Source: Calliopum simillimum (taxonomy: Eukaryota; Arthropoda; Insecta; Diptera; Lauxaniidae). Taken from it: DNA of 64,000 nucleotides. Below, piece by piece: positions 45,654 through 56,012 of this stretch (positions are counted from its first letter, which is position 1; every line of letters begins with the position of its first letter). The translations under genes and the position numbers were made by a program. The notes beneath the pieces are model-generated. The model saw only the letters and a program-made list of their open reading frames with translations. It did no database searches and was not told the DNA's origin. The stretch is taken from contig OX638372.1 of NCBI GenBank assembly GCA_951812925.1, forward strand, positions 54,868,028 through 54,932,027, read 5' to 3'.

Positions 45654-46957
45654 AAGGGTGTTTTTTTTAGAGGTTTGTTTTTCGAATAGAGATAAAACTG
45701 GCATTTTGTGGTCAAATCTGGCAACTCTAATGTCATTTATGTTCAGTTTGGTTTGCCATTTCATCATAAACAGGTTGACAAAAGAACAACGCTTGCAAAT
45801 CGTGCAAATTTATTTCGAAAATAATGGTTCAGTTCGCGAAGTTTACCGCAAGCTCCGTCCATTTTATGGTCGACATAATCGTCCATCAGAGCAATTAATT
45901 CGGTTAACCATGGGTCGTTTTCGCACTACGTTTACTCCATGTGATAATACGCATCCGCAGAGACGTCGAACAGTGCGCACCGAAGAAACAATTGCCGCTG
46001 TAGAGCAAAATGTTGAAGAGGACCCGAATGAATCGATTCGCCACCGTGCACAGCAATTGGAGCTTTGTCCATCAACTTTATGGAAGATTTTGCGCAAAGA
46101 TCTTGGCTTGCGACCTTACAAGATCCAGCTTGTGCAAGAATTAAAGCCGCGAGACCATGCAATGCGTCGTGATTTTGGTGTATGGGCCGAAAATGAGATT
46201 GATCTCGATGCTGATTTTCATCGCAAAATTTTGTTCAGTGATGAGGCTCATTTTTGGTTGAATGGCTACGTCAACAAGCAAAATTGCCGCATTTGGAGTG
46301 AAGAGAATCCACATGAGACCCTTGAGACGCCATTACATCCACAAAAACTGACTGTTTGGTGTGCTCTATGGGCTGGTGGAGTCATTGGGCCATACTTCTT
46401 CCGAAATAATGCTGGAGAGTCAGTTGCCGTTAATGGAGACCGGTATAGAGCCATGATAACCGTCTATTTTGTTCCCGAATTGGATGGCATGAATGTGGAT
46501 GAGTTGTGGTTCCAACAAGACGGCGCTACATGCCACACAGCGCACGTCACAATCGATTTATTGAAGGAAACATTCGATGAGCGCATAATTTCGCGGAATG
46601 GACCTGTCAATTGGCCACCAAGATCGTGTGATTTGACACCATTGGATTTTTTTCTTTGGGGATATGTGAAGTCGCTCGTCTACGCCAACAAACCAGAAAC
46701 GTTAGGGGACTTGGAAGCCAACATTCGTGGCGTTATTGCCGACATACGGCCCCATATGCTCGAAAAAGTGGTTGAAAATTGGACCTGTAGAATTGGCTTT
46801 ATTCGAGCCAGCCACGGCGGCCACATGCCCGAAATCATATTTAAACATTAATGGCATAAAAATATTCTTCCAATAAAGCCAAATTGATGGACATTGAAAC
46901 GATTTTCTTGTGTTTTATTTCAATTTGAAGTTCTATACCTCTAAAAAAAACACCCTT
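45654..46957 (+). mobile_element. Complete mariner-superfamily transposon (DD41D type)
   Basis: The element is bounded by perfect 21-bp terminal inverted repeats (AAGGGTG, eight T, AGAGGT) with TA duplications at 45652-45653 and 46958-46959. Total length is 1304 bp and it holds one uninterrupted transposase frame. Perfect ends, an intact TA pair and an open frame indicate a recent insertion. It sits in nod intron 5, on the nod sense strand, 32 bp from the end of the large palindrome. Confidence 0.92.
45730..46851 (+). CDS. Mariner-type transposase, DD41D catalytic spacing
   Basis: This cut-and-paste transposase would bind the terminal repeats and move the element by DNA cleavage and strand transfer. 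From ATG 45730 it has 373 codons; the frame is open from 45658, so an earlier non-ATG start is unlikely to matter. The N terminus has a helix-turn-helix region, EQRLQIVQIYFENNGSVREV, then a second one around NESIRHRAQQLELCPSTLW. The catalytic triad is D171 (FSDEAHFW), D264 (QQDGATCHT) and D306 (TPLDFFLWGY). There are 92 residues between the first two, as in Mos1, and 41 between the last two. DD41D is the spacing reported for the rosa and Visitor groups, and rosa is known from tephritids. The end GGHMPEIIFKH is typical of this insect transposase group. No frameshift or stop is present. Confidence 0.9.
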   Translation: MSFMFSLVCHFIINRLTKEQRLQIVQIYFENNGSVREVYRKLRPFYGRHNRPSEQLIRLTMGRFRTTFTPCDNTHPQRRRTVRTEETIAAVEQNVEEDPNESIRHRAQQLELCPSTLWKILRKDLGLRPYKIQLVQELKPRDHAMRRDFGVWAENEIDLDADFHRKILFSDEAHFWLNGYVNKQNCRIWSEENPHETLETPLHPQKLTVWCALWAGGVIGPYFFRNNAGESVAVNGDRYRAMITVYFVPELDGMNVDELWFQQDGATCHTAHVTIDLLKETFDERIISRNGPVNWPPRSCDLTPLDFFLWGYVKSLVYANKPETLGDLEANIRGVIADIRPHMLEKVVENWTCRIGFIRASHGGHMPEIIFKH

Positions 46958-47881
46958 TATTAGATAATGCATTTCTAATGTTTTCAAAGTGATGTGCGGC
47001 AATTTTCAGGTCATCGAAACAAAACTAGTCAAACTTTAAAATACACTTATCCATCCAATAGCAAAATTCTCGGTGATATTCTTTTTGAGTAGGTCGACGA
47101 CAGAAATCTATTGAAAAGACAAAACTCAGTCATTATAATAACTAGTACCTGGAGACCGATCCCTGCTCGGTCAACAATCTAATCTTATTATTTTAGTCGA
47201 TGTTTTTATTCATAGCTATTTTTTGTTATGAAACTTGTATCTTTTCACTTCTAACGGTCATGCTTTCAAAATGATAAATAAACCGATGAGAATAATAATA
47301 AGAAAAAACTCGGAAAGCATCGAATGGTATAGAAAAATATCAAAAACTACATTTTTTTTTTTGGCGAAATAGAATGCCCTAAAATAAATAAATGGGATAT
47401 GCCACGCACCCAAAATATTTTGTCTTTTGTATGGGGGCTGAAATATCTTATCTTCGAAGGATCATAACTCGGAAAATAAGAATCCTATTGGAAAAATCTG
47501 AAAGGATATTTGGATTAGGAAGAGTGTAACTATCCGATGCTATTAATAAAAAAGAATTTCGCCTTTTCTTGTAGCTACGCTGTAAGACTGAACACAGCGT
47601 TTTCTTCAACTTCAAGCAAGGATATTTCAAAATCCTGCAGGTATAGTGACAGTTCTGCTGTTGAAGACCGATTTAGCGTCAAAAAGTACACAAGACTGCA
47701 TATAAGAATTAAACAGTTCATTCCATTTTTTTTTTTTTTTTGTGCCTGAGTTATTAACAAAAATTTTTATTTTGATAAAAAAGTGGGTGTGGCAATTATT
47801 AAACAAAGCCATCTTTTTGTTATGCTTTAGATACTCCTGATCCAGATTCGCATACCAAATTTCATCAAAATATGTTGTATC
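46958..47881. repeat. nod intron sequence with a second copy of the 300-490 repeat
   Basis: At 47147-47345 the words GGAGACCGATCCCTGCTCGG and CATGCTTTCAAAATGATAAA match 348-440. The rest is AT-rich with short chance ORFs and leads into the 421-bp tandem repeats. Confidence 0.5.
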
Positions 47882-48750
47882 ATTTGCGAGAAACAGCATT
47901 TAATGTGTTTTACTTGTATGGGAGGTTCCACGCGCACTTTCGATATTTTGCCTACTTTCAAGTCGCAGGTGCCTAATAGCAAGTAGACTCCCTACAATTA
48001 AATTCAGAAAGATTGCTTTAGTAGTTTTCTTTTTATAGCGCAATATATTTTTGTGGGCGGTGCCACGCCGAACGAGTTTTCCCAATATAATGGCATGTGA
48101 CACATTAATACTTGTTTGAAGAGGTTACAGATCCTAAATTTTCATCAAAATTGTCGGAGTCGTTTTCGAGTAATATTGAATCAAAATTTTCAAGGGTTAA
48201 AAAGTGGGCGTGGTAATTACTCGATCCCGCCCACTTTTCGTTTGTTACAAGATATTATTAAGCAGTACCTTCATACCAAATTTCATTAAAATACCTTGCA
48301 ACATTTGCGAGAAATAGCATTTTACGTATTTTGCTTGTATGGGAGGTTCCACGCGCAACGGCGATATTTTGCCGGCTTTCAGATCAGAGATGCCTTATAG
48401 CAAGTATGCCCCCCACGGTTAATTTTAGAATGATTACTTTATTAGTTTTCTTTTTATACCGTATTATATTTTTGTGGGCGGTGCCACGCCCTTCATCGAG
48501 TTTTCCCAATATAACGGCATATCACATATTAATACTTGTTTGCAGAGGTAAAATCTCCTAAATTTTCATTAAAATCGTTGGAGTCGTTTTCGAGTAATAT
48601 TGAATCAAAATTTTCAAGCGTTAAAAAGTGGGCGTGGCACTTCTTCAATCCCGCCCACTTTTTGTCTGTCACAAGGTATTATCAAGCAGTACCCGCCTAC
48701 CAAATTTCATTTAAATACCTTGTATAGTTTGCGAGTTATGACAAATTCAA
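47882..48750 (+). repeat. Tandem repeat, 421-bp unit, two copies plus remnant
   Basis: CATTTGCGAGAAA.AGCATTT at 47882 recurs at 48302, and a remnant (TTTGCGAGTTATG) occurs at about 48728. Each unit contains, in order, TTGTATGGGAGGTTCCACGC, TTTGTGGGCGGTGCCACGCC, TTTTCGAGTAATATTGAATC, AAAGTGGGCGTGG and CCAAATTTCATT. The GGAGGTTCCACGC and GGCGGTGCCACGCC words recur widely in this window. The two full copies are about 85% alike by eye. Confidence 0.7.
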
Positions 48751-50306
48751 ATTTAAAATTTAGGGCGGTGCCACGCCCCCTGGTGAGCATTTACAAAGTT
48801 CAAACCTAGCTCATTCTTCATTGTATGCTAATATCTAACACTGTTCCAAGTTTTATTAAAATCGCTGTACCCGTTTTCAAGAAAAAGTTTTGCCCGTTCC
48901 GAACAATCATACATAAGTACATAAGTACATACAATTTTATCTCGTATAAGAAGAGAAGATTTTAAAGTCTTTTCTTAAGGACATATTAACTCACCTCAAA
49001 ATGGTTAGTCTGGGTCGTATTTATAATTAAATCAACAGTTATAAAATATATCTTTTTAATTAAAATTAATCACATTTTTTTGAGTCATCGATGAAAAAAT
49101 CATTTCGGAAAATTTCATTTGGAGAGCCCTATGTTCGTGTTATTTTCTTGATGATTCATCGATGACAATATCATAATGGATGATGCCGCTCAAAAACGCC
49201 ACCGGGTTATTATGAAATAGATTTTCAATTGAATACATATTAAATTAAAATATAACAAAATATTAAATATATGTGCATGAATTATTAATATTAATAGTTT
49301 TTATTATTTAAGTAATTATTTAATTATAAATAATCTTTGACGTTGACACGTTGTTTGATGCTTCGGGAATGCTAAACAATGTAAACACATCAAAAAATTA
49401 TATTATTAAATTTGTATATCTTGATTAAGAAATTCAACCTTGCAACGCATTAAATGCTGTGAAACGATAACTGAATGATTGAAATTATATTTTGCTTGCA
49501 TCGCTTGTCCGATCACGCATTACGGTTATGGAAAGTTAGGTTAGGTTATACGGCATGTCCAGAAAATAAGGTTTTCGAACAAATTTAGACAGAAAATTGT
49601 TCCTTTGTAATACCATTAAGCAGTGATATCCAAACTCAATAGTAGCGTATTTTGTCAATGCATAAAAGCTCATTGAAAGCTTTTATATTTTGCATAAGCT
49701 AGCTGCAAGCAAGTGACGCAGATCTGAACAACTACTGACACAGTTAATCGCTTATCTGTGAGTGAATACGAATACGGAAAGTTTTTAAGCACAAAAGCTC
49801 AAATGCCCGCTGGCATAGGCGTTGGATTTCACTGCCCTAAAGACAGAGGTTGAACCGGGTAAACATCAACGAAGATCGGCACATAGAGGTTTTATGAGCC
49901 CCTAATTTCGAATTTGATGTCAATTTAATAAGTTTCATAATGGCGGATCCAATATTGCGTATTAAAAATTTTAATTTTAAATTTTTTGTCTGCCATTTTG
50001 GGTCAGTAATCTAGAATGAAAAGCCAAAACAAAAAATCTGGCCAGATAGATTAATAAAAAATTCATTAATAAAGATTTAAAAAAAAATACTTTTCAAACG
50101 CTTAATTACCATGGACGGAAAGCTGATTTTAACGAAAAAAAAGGTAAAATTTGCGCCACTGTTTGCGTGGGGGAGGGGGGTGTCAAAAATATGACGAGAA
50201 AAGTAAAAAAAGAAGAAAAATATAATTTAAATGTAGCTATCTATCCTTCAGCATTTTTGGAAATATTTTTCTATTGTATTGAATTTTTATTTGATTCTGA
50301 TTTTAG
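48751..50306. other. 3' part of nod intron 5, no gene recognised
   Basis: Up to 48960 this is repeat tail (GCCGTTCCGAACAATCATAC-like words). The CCCGGTGGCG partner lies at 49197-49206. The remainder is AT-rich with no conserved ORF. It ends at the acceptor TGATTTTAG|AAAAAT of nod exon 6. Confidence 0.45.
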
Positions 50307-52078
50307 AAAAATAAACTGAAAACACCATATAAACCGGATGTTTCGCAAATCAAAAATGGAGCAACACCTAACAATCATCCGTACTTCAGAATGTCAACTG
50401 CAACAAAGCCAAAGTCCTGTGCGAAAGCTATTGGTTATCACAGTCAAACATTTTGTACACCAAGTAAAATGAAAAAAGTGGAGGGAAATAAATTTAATCA
50501 AACCGAAATGGGTCTAACACCAAAAGAAAAGCAAAAGTGAGCCATTTAATAGTTACCAAAAAGTTTTCATTTTTAAATAAGAAAAACTGATGTATTTTAG
50601 GGTCTCTGCACAACGCCAAATAGTTCAAAATAATTATTTTTCTTCAAGACCATCAAATCAACTGGAATCTAATCGTGAATCACTATTTGACAAGAATAAT
50701 GAAACAATAGAATCACGTTCATCACTTTTCAGTTTGAATATTTCAACTTCTACAACAGTTGATGCACCACCTTCGAATAACCAGATTTTTAGGTAAGCTC
50801 AAAGTGATGTAAATACAATTTATGAACCGAACCGCCTATACTATCTTAAGTTTTTCTTCAGTTATAGTCCACTTATAAGACAATGTTTGACTGCATGTGA
50901 AAAAATAATGGAAAGCAAAGTGGAAAAAATAATTGAGTCTTTAAAAAGTGTACAACATACAAGGGAATGCAGCGATTTTACATATCGATCAAATTTTACA
51001 CCTTGTGCAGAAACGCCAGCAAGTTTTGAGGGATCTGCACAGCCACGGCAGGAACTGAGACATATTGTACCAGAAATTTTCGACCAAAGTGCTATAGAAA
51101 AAAGGACCAACGCAAAAAATGACACAAACTTAACTAATTGCTCAATATCTCCAAAAAAAGCGAATGCTAAGTGTCAACTGGTGAGTGTACATAACTAAGT
51201 ACTTGAGTACTAAAACTTTTTTAATATTTAAAATATTATTTTGTACTTATTTAAACATTTTTATTCTACTTATAACTTAAATATAGTTTTCAACCAGCAG
51301 TCCAGTCTTTAAAGTTCCCGCAGTTCCTAAAGCAGACTGTGAAAGTTCACAAACAGAAAGCTTTTCCCTGTTAAATATCAGTTGCACCCAAGATGCTTCA
51401 AATTTCTTTACAAATGGCACAGAGCAGACAATACAAAATACTGGTTTACGTCGTTCTCAACGATTGTCAACAAATAAGCTCAACGAGTCCATCTTAAATG
51501 AGAGCTCGTTTTCTAAGGCTCGAAAGCAAAGTAGGCGTTTGCATTCTATTAAAGAACTTAATGATGAAAAACGCCGTAGTATTCGCCTTGCTTCAAAAGA
51601 AAATAATGCTGAAACTTCAATGCAAAAAATAGAAAAACCAAGAAAATCGAGTAGCAGGAGGAAAAAGAGTTTAAATAACAGTGTGATTTGCAGCTATTTC
51701 GAGTCATCCAGCGAGGATAACAAATCAAATAAAAAACCTAATATAGCAAAACATAAAAAGGCCATTCTAGAGTTACTTAATAATGGAACAATGAAAAATT
51801 TACAAATACTGCCACAAATAGGACAGAAAACAGCTTATCAACTTGTAACTCAAAGGTAAAAAATACTAAAATGTTTTTATAATATGTAACTTTAATTGAA
51901 ATTACTTGTAGAACATTAAATGGGAAATTTAAAAGTTTAGCTCAAGTTGAAAAATTACCCATATGGAGAGGAAGCGCATGGACTCGTTTTGCAGAGGTAC
52001 ATTTTATCACCACCAACTTATATGCAAAAAAAAACTATATTTCTATTCTATGTTTTTCAGGCCAACATGCTGTTATAA
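50307..52078 (+). CDS. nod: NOD-type kinesin, stalk and C-terminal helix-hairpin-helix tail (exons 6-11)
   Basis: Exons 50307-50536, 50601-50792, 50862-51180, 51287-51855, 51912-51996 and 52061-52078 continue the motor exons and bring the protein to 814 residues, stop TAA at 52076. The middle is low-complexity, basic and Ser/Asn-rich, with RRSQRLSTNK and RRSIRLASKE motifs resembling the basic DNA-binding repeats of NOD. The end reads ILELLNNGTMKNLQILPQIG, then QKTAYQLVTQRT and LPIWRGSAWTRFAE. This matches the C-terminal helix-hairpin-helix domain of NOD that binds DNA. The terminal exon adds only five codons. Predicted length exceeds that of the Drosophila protein (about 660), mainly in the middle. 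Intron 5 (39816-50306) separates motor from tail and contains another gene. The join across it rests on matching phase 0 and on NOD homology at both ends; a small extra exon inside intron 5 cannot be excluded. Confidence 0.87.
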
Positions 52079-52225
52079 ATGTTGCTGCTTTTTTGTTTTA
52101 TCACTTGATGCAATAGTTCGAAATTTTCTTTAGAATTTAGTGGTCGCTTATATAAGTTTTATTTTAATAATTTCTTTATTCATAATTTGTTTAATGAGGT
52201 TTGCTACGATTATAAAACAATTAAT

Positions 52226-52231
52226 AATAAA
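52226..52231 (+). other. Candidate polyadenylation signal of nod
   Basis: AATAAA lies 148 nt after the nod stop, the first canonical hexamer downstream. Confidence 0.5.
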
Positions 52232-52679
52232 ATGTTTAAATTAAAAATTTTGCGTATTATTACTTCGTCATAAAAACAGTATTCGATTGACTTAAATAAC
52301 TCCTTTTATGTCATTTTACAGCAGGTAGCTGAACCAATTTAATCAATTGACATTTTGCGAAAAGTTGAGTTGTTCGAAATTCATCTGTTTTCCACAAAGC
52401 ACGCAATGAAAAAAATTGAACCACCTCGGTTTCGTATAATTTGAGTAATTCTTCATCAGCTTGAAGTGGATGTATCGCGACGTTTCTACAAATAACTCGG
52501 ACATTTCGCAAACATCTTGGTGGCTTTTGTTTACCACAGCCGTTATTTGCTCTTTAAATGGAGTTTTTACAGTCCAATATAGAAACAGTTTAAGTCGAGT
52601 GATATCCCGAAACTAAAACGAGATGGCAATTCTGAAGTTTTTGTCACGCGAGAACTCGATTTAACATAGCTCTTCATAT

Positions 52680-53086
52680 GGCTCCCTGAAATATTGCCAT
52701 AGGAAATAAAGGTAGAAAATTTTTTGGAAATAACGCCAGAAAAATCTACCATACAAAATTCTGGCGTTATTTCCATTTTGTTTTGGAAATAAAACCAAAA
52801 TCTTTTCTGGTGTTATTTCCAAAAATTATGGTGTTATTTTCAAAAATAATGTAGTTTAGAAAAAGGAAATAACGCCAGAAAAATCTGCATACAAAATTCT
52901 AGCGTTATTTCCATTTTGTTTTGGAAATAAGACCAAAAACTTTTCTGGCGTTATTTCCTTGTTAATTTTTGGTTTTATTTCCAAAACGAAATGGAAATAA
53001 CGCCAGAATTTTGTATGCAGATTTTTCCGGCCTTATTTCCAAAAAATTTTCTGACTTTATTTCCTATGGCTACATTTCCGGGAGCC
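52680..53086. mobile_element. Inverted-repeat element with iterated GGAAATAACGCCAGAA words
   Basis: The outer arms GGCTCCCTGAAATATTGCCA and, reverse-complemented, GGCTCCCGGAAATGTAGCCA are inverted and stay similar for about 90 bp. Inside, GGAAATAACGCCAGAA and its complement occur at least seven times in alternating orientation (for example 52730, 52760, 52800, 52870, 52905, 52945, 52990). The structure can fold in several ways. No coding capacity. Confidence 0.65.
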
Positions 53087-53210
53087 TGCGCCTTATCCTC
53101 CATTTAAGAGAATGGAGGCAAAGCAATGCGCGCCGGAAAACAGCTGGAATTCAAATAACGCCAACAATTTTTTTTTTAAATAACGCCAGAAAAATGTACA
53201 CGTAAATGTA

Positions 53211-53493
53211 AACGCCCGCGGAAGGCAAAAATCTTTTTTTGCTCAAAAGGAAAGCATCTTACGAAAAAAGTGTATTGGGCAAAAAATGCTTAGAAATGTC
53301 CAAGCAATACGTGTGATTTTTTTGTAAACTTTTTTTTTGAAAAATTACTCAAAAAAAAATATTTTTTTTTTAACTTTCCAAAAAATTTCACACTTATTTC
53401 CTTGATGATTCTAAGCATTTTATGCCTAGTACACTTTTTTCGTAAGATGCTTTCCTCTTGAGTAAAAATAGATTGTTGCCTTCCGCGGGCGTT
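53211..53493. mobile_element. Fold-back element, 283 bp
   Basis: The ends AACGCCCGCGGAAGGCAA and, reverse-complemented, the same word are perfectly inverted. Arms of about 110 bp continue through GGAAAGCATCTTACGAAAAA and AATGCTTAGAA. The inner arm words (AAAAAAGTGTAT..GGCA.AAAATGCTTAGAAT, ATACGTGTGAATTTTTT-like) are shared with 32835-33075 and 60890-61010, so this is a family. Confidence 0.75.
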
Positions 53494-53646
53494 CAAAAGT
53501 CAAAAACTCCCATTTAGCGTCCGAATCCCATCTTGAGTCATACATAATTTTAAAGCTTATAAATAAATTATGCTTTTATTAAAAGTACTTTTAAAAAAAA
53601 AAAATCTAAGGAGGGTTTTTTCAAAAGAAATTCAAAAGTATTTTTA

Positions 53647-54101
53647 AAGCCCGAACTCCAATAGCGCGTCGGCAGTGGCAGTGGCAGTTTTCGAATCAGT
53701 ATTTTACTGCCAGTATTTGCTGCCACTGCCAATGTATCCACAATAGCGCGTCGGCAGTGGAACTGGCAGGGTTCGAATAAAAACAGATTTCGCGAACAAA
53801 CTCATTATTTTATTTCTCAATTTTATCGCACAACTCACAATATTAATTTTAAAATGTCACAAACTTAAAAATTTTAACAAATAACATGTTTTTTTCTCAA
53901 AATTTTGATGTTCGAAAAACTCGAAAATATATAAATGAGAGGCAGTGGCAGTGAATTTAGAAATAGAGAAAAATTGCACAGCGCTGTGTACTGCCGCTGC
54001 TGTATTGTAGTTACTTTCATATAAAGTAGTGCGTTCTAAAATGACAACTGTTTTCGAACACTGCCACTGCTACTGCCGACGCGCTATTGGAGTTTGGGCT
54101 T
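53647..54101. mobile_element. TA-flanked inverted-repeat element, 455 bp
   Basis: The ends AAGCCCGAACTCCAATAGCG and, reverse-complemented, AAGCCCAAACTCCAATAGCG are flanked by TA (53645-53646 and 54102-54103). The arms continue with CGTCGGCAGTGGCAGTGGCA. A third copy of AATAGCGCGTCGGCAGTGG lies inside at about 53742. The 60-codon ORF at 54029 overlaps the right arm and is chance. Confidence 0.7.
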
Positions 54102-54289
54102 TAGTGTTAAAAATTTTGGTGAAAAAAAGAAATAAGCTCAAGCCTGTGGAAATAATAAGTGAATGCCAAATAGCATTCGTGACTATGCCATGGCTGTATC
54201 GCGAATATTAAAAAATGATCTTGTGCGTTTTGCTTAGTATTTTGTTGAAAAATTCAAAAACAGAGAGTCTAACACTTTCAAGAAAATTT

Positions 54290-54786
54290 TAACAGGGTAT
54301 GAAGCATGGTTTCACAAGTACGACCCTGAAACCAAACAACAATCCATGGTATTTTACCAGAGAGAAAGTTGTAGCTGCTATTCCTTTGGAAAAAGGTCAG
54401 ACGGTTACTGCTTAGTGGTATACTGAAACCTGCATACCAAAAGTTTTCCAAAATTTATTAGGAAAACGCCAAAAAAAAGGAGCTACGCCGCTACTTTCTA
54501 CATCACGATAATGCGCCAGGGCACACCGCTAAAAAAACGCCCGATTTTATTGCGCTTTCAGGTATCGAAGAAATTCGTCCAGCACCCTATTCTCCAGATC
54601 TAGCGCCTTGTGAGAGGGAGAGTCTTCAACAGCAATGAGGAGATAATAAATGCGGTTAATGATGAAATTGTAAAACTGCAAAAAGCCGATTTTGAAGACT
54701 GTTTTTCAAGATGGATTTCTCGACTTTAAAAATGTATCAAAATATATGGCGATTGCGTTGAAAAAATACAAACAGATGAAGAATAA
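54290..54786 (+). pseudogene. Decayed mariner (DD34D type) transposase remnant
   Basis: Separated frames encode parts of a classic mariner transposase: TGYEAWFHKYDPETKQQS at about 54292, HHDNAPGHTAKKT at about 54501 with the second catalytic Asp at 54507, RPAPYSPDLAPC just before 54610, and then RVFNSNEEIINAVNDEI. The first catalytic Asp (normally TGDE) reads Tyr, frames shift between blocks, and a deletion removes the region after DLAPC that holds the third Asp and the following FFLFP-type motif. The N-terminal half was not found; the 455-bp element lies just upstream. It is unrelated in sequence to the intact element at 45654. Confidence 0.75.
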
Positions 54787-55815
54787 AGTTATAAATTAAA
54801 AAAAAATTTATCCAGTTTTGTTAGGCCCCTCGTAAGTATAAATTTTTAAGTTACAAATTAGCTATTGGATGAATATATTTTTTTAGTGTATGAAATAAAT
54901 AATCAGTTCATATATGTAGAAACTTCATATTCACTGAACTATTATTTGTCTTGGTTTAATTTCAACGTAATGCCTCATTTATAAATGTAATAAATGCAAA
55001 GTGATCAAGAAAAAAATTTTGTGTTAAAAACTGCGTTTTTTTTATACAAAAATCACAATACTTTATTGTAATTTTACACATTTCTTTTAGTTAAAATAAA
55101 TGTTTTGTGTTTTTTGTGCAAAAAAGCCTTTGTTACTGTACCCATGGTCTCGTAAATGTTGTGTTTTCATTTTCTACATTAAGAACGCGCCATTTATTGC
55201 TTGCCGATACGACTTAAGAATTGCGTTTATATAAAACAAAGAATGCAGATACAATAAATTATATATAAAAAAAAAACATACTCGTAGATACTATGAGTAC
55301 TATATGTTGCAAGGCAGTAAGAGAAGAAGCGAGCATTAAAACGAAATCAAAAAATACACAAGATACTCGTACATATTCTAGAAGTGGTATGAAAAACAAG
55401 CAAATAAGTAAACAAAACCAAAGTACTTGTTGGGTAGACAGACCTGCTACAGTGAGAGCAGTCATAACCAGCCGGTGGAGGGCCTGTCTGACTCTGTGTG
55501 GTGACCAAGTTGTTTAAAACGATCATCAACAACAACATTAGCTCAGTTGGACACAAACAGCCGATAGTAGCGAGACGCGCACGCGCTTACAGCAACTGTA
55601 GTTTTATAAATTGTAAATTTTTTTGAATATTTTTATTTTTTTTTTCCAAAGGGGTTTTTGTTAAAGTTGAAATTTTAAAATTAAATAAATAAAAAATAGG
55701 TATGTCAAAAAAAATACTAAAATTTAATTAAGTTAAATTCTTTTAAAATTTGATTTCTTTTTTTGTTTTTAATAGTGAAAGTTGCGGCTTTACAAATTGA
55801 AAATCTACCACTATC

Positions 55816-55823
55816 TATAAATA
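55816..55823 (+). promoter_or_regulatory. TATA box of the GST gene
   Basis: TATAAATA lies 79 nt upstream of the GST start codon, giving an expected start site near 55846 and a 5' UTR of about 45-50 nt. An alternative initiator, TCAGTT at 55543, would imply a longer leader. Confidence 0.45.
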
Positions 55824-55894
55824 TAATTAAAAAGAGTATCTATCGATTCGGCACATAGAGCAGACGACGCATTTGAGTACAGTGCAACACCAAC

Positions 55895-56012
55895 ATGTCG
55901 CAGCCGGTTAAATTGTATTTTGATATTCTTAATCAGTCGAGTCGGGCCCTGTATATACTTTTGGAAGCATCGAAAATTCCTTATGAGGCGATACCGATTT
56001 CTGTATTAAAAG
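55895..56012 (+). CDS. Theta-class glutathione S-transferase, first coding exon (partial gene)
   Basis: The exon encodes MSQPVKLYFDILNQSSRALY, then ILLEASKIPYEAIPISVLKG, and ends at G|GTATGT (phase 1). This is the first beta-alpha-beta of the thioredoxin-like domain of theta-class GSTs, cytosolic enzymes that conjugate glutathione to electrophiles. Against mammalian GSTT1 (LYLDLLSQPCRA), the catalytic Ser position aligns with Asn and the following QP reads QS. The protein may therefore use the next Ser or have altered activity. The glutathione-site exon (usually containing VPA/VPCI and ESxAI) was not found in the 8 kb downstream, so it must lie beyond the window or have been missed. Family assignment from 40 residues is good; the exact member is uncertain. 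Confidence 0.8.
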
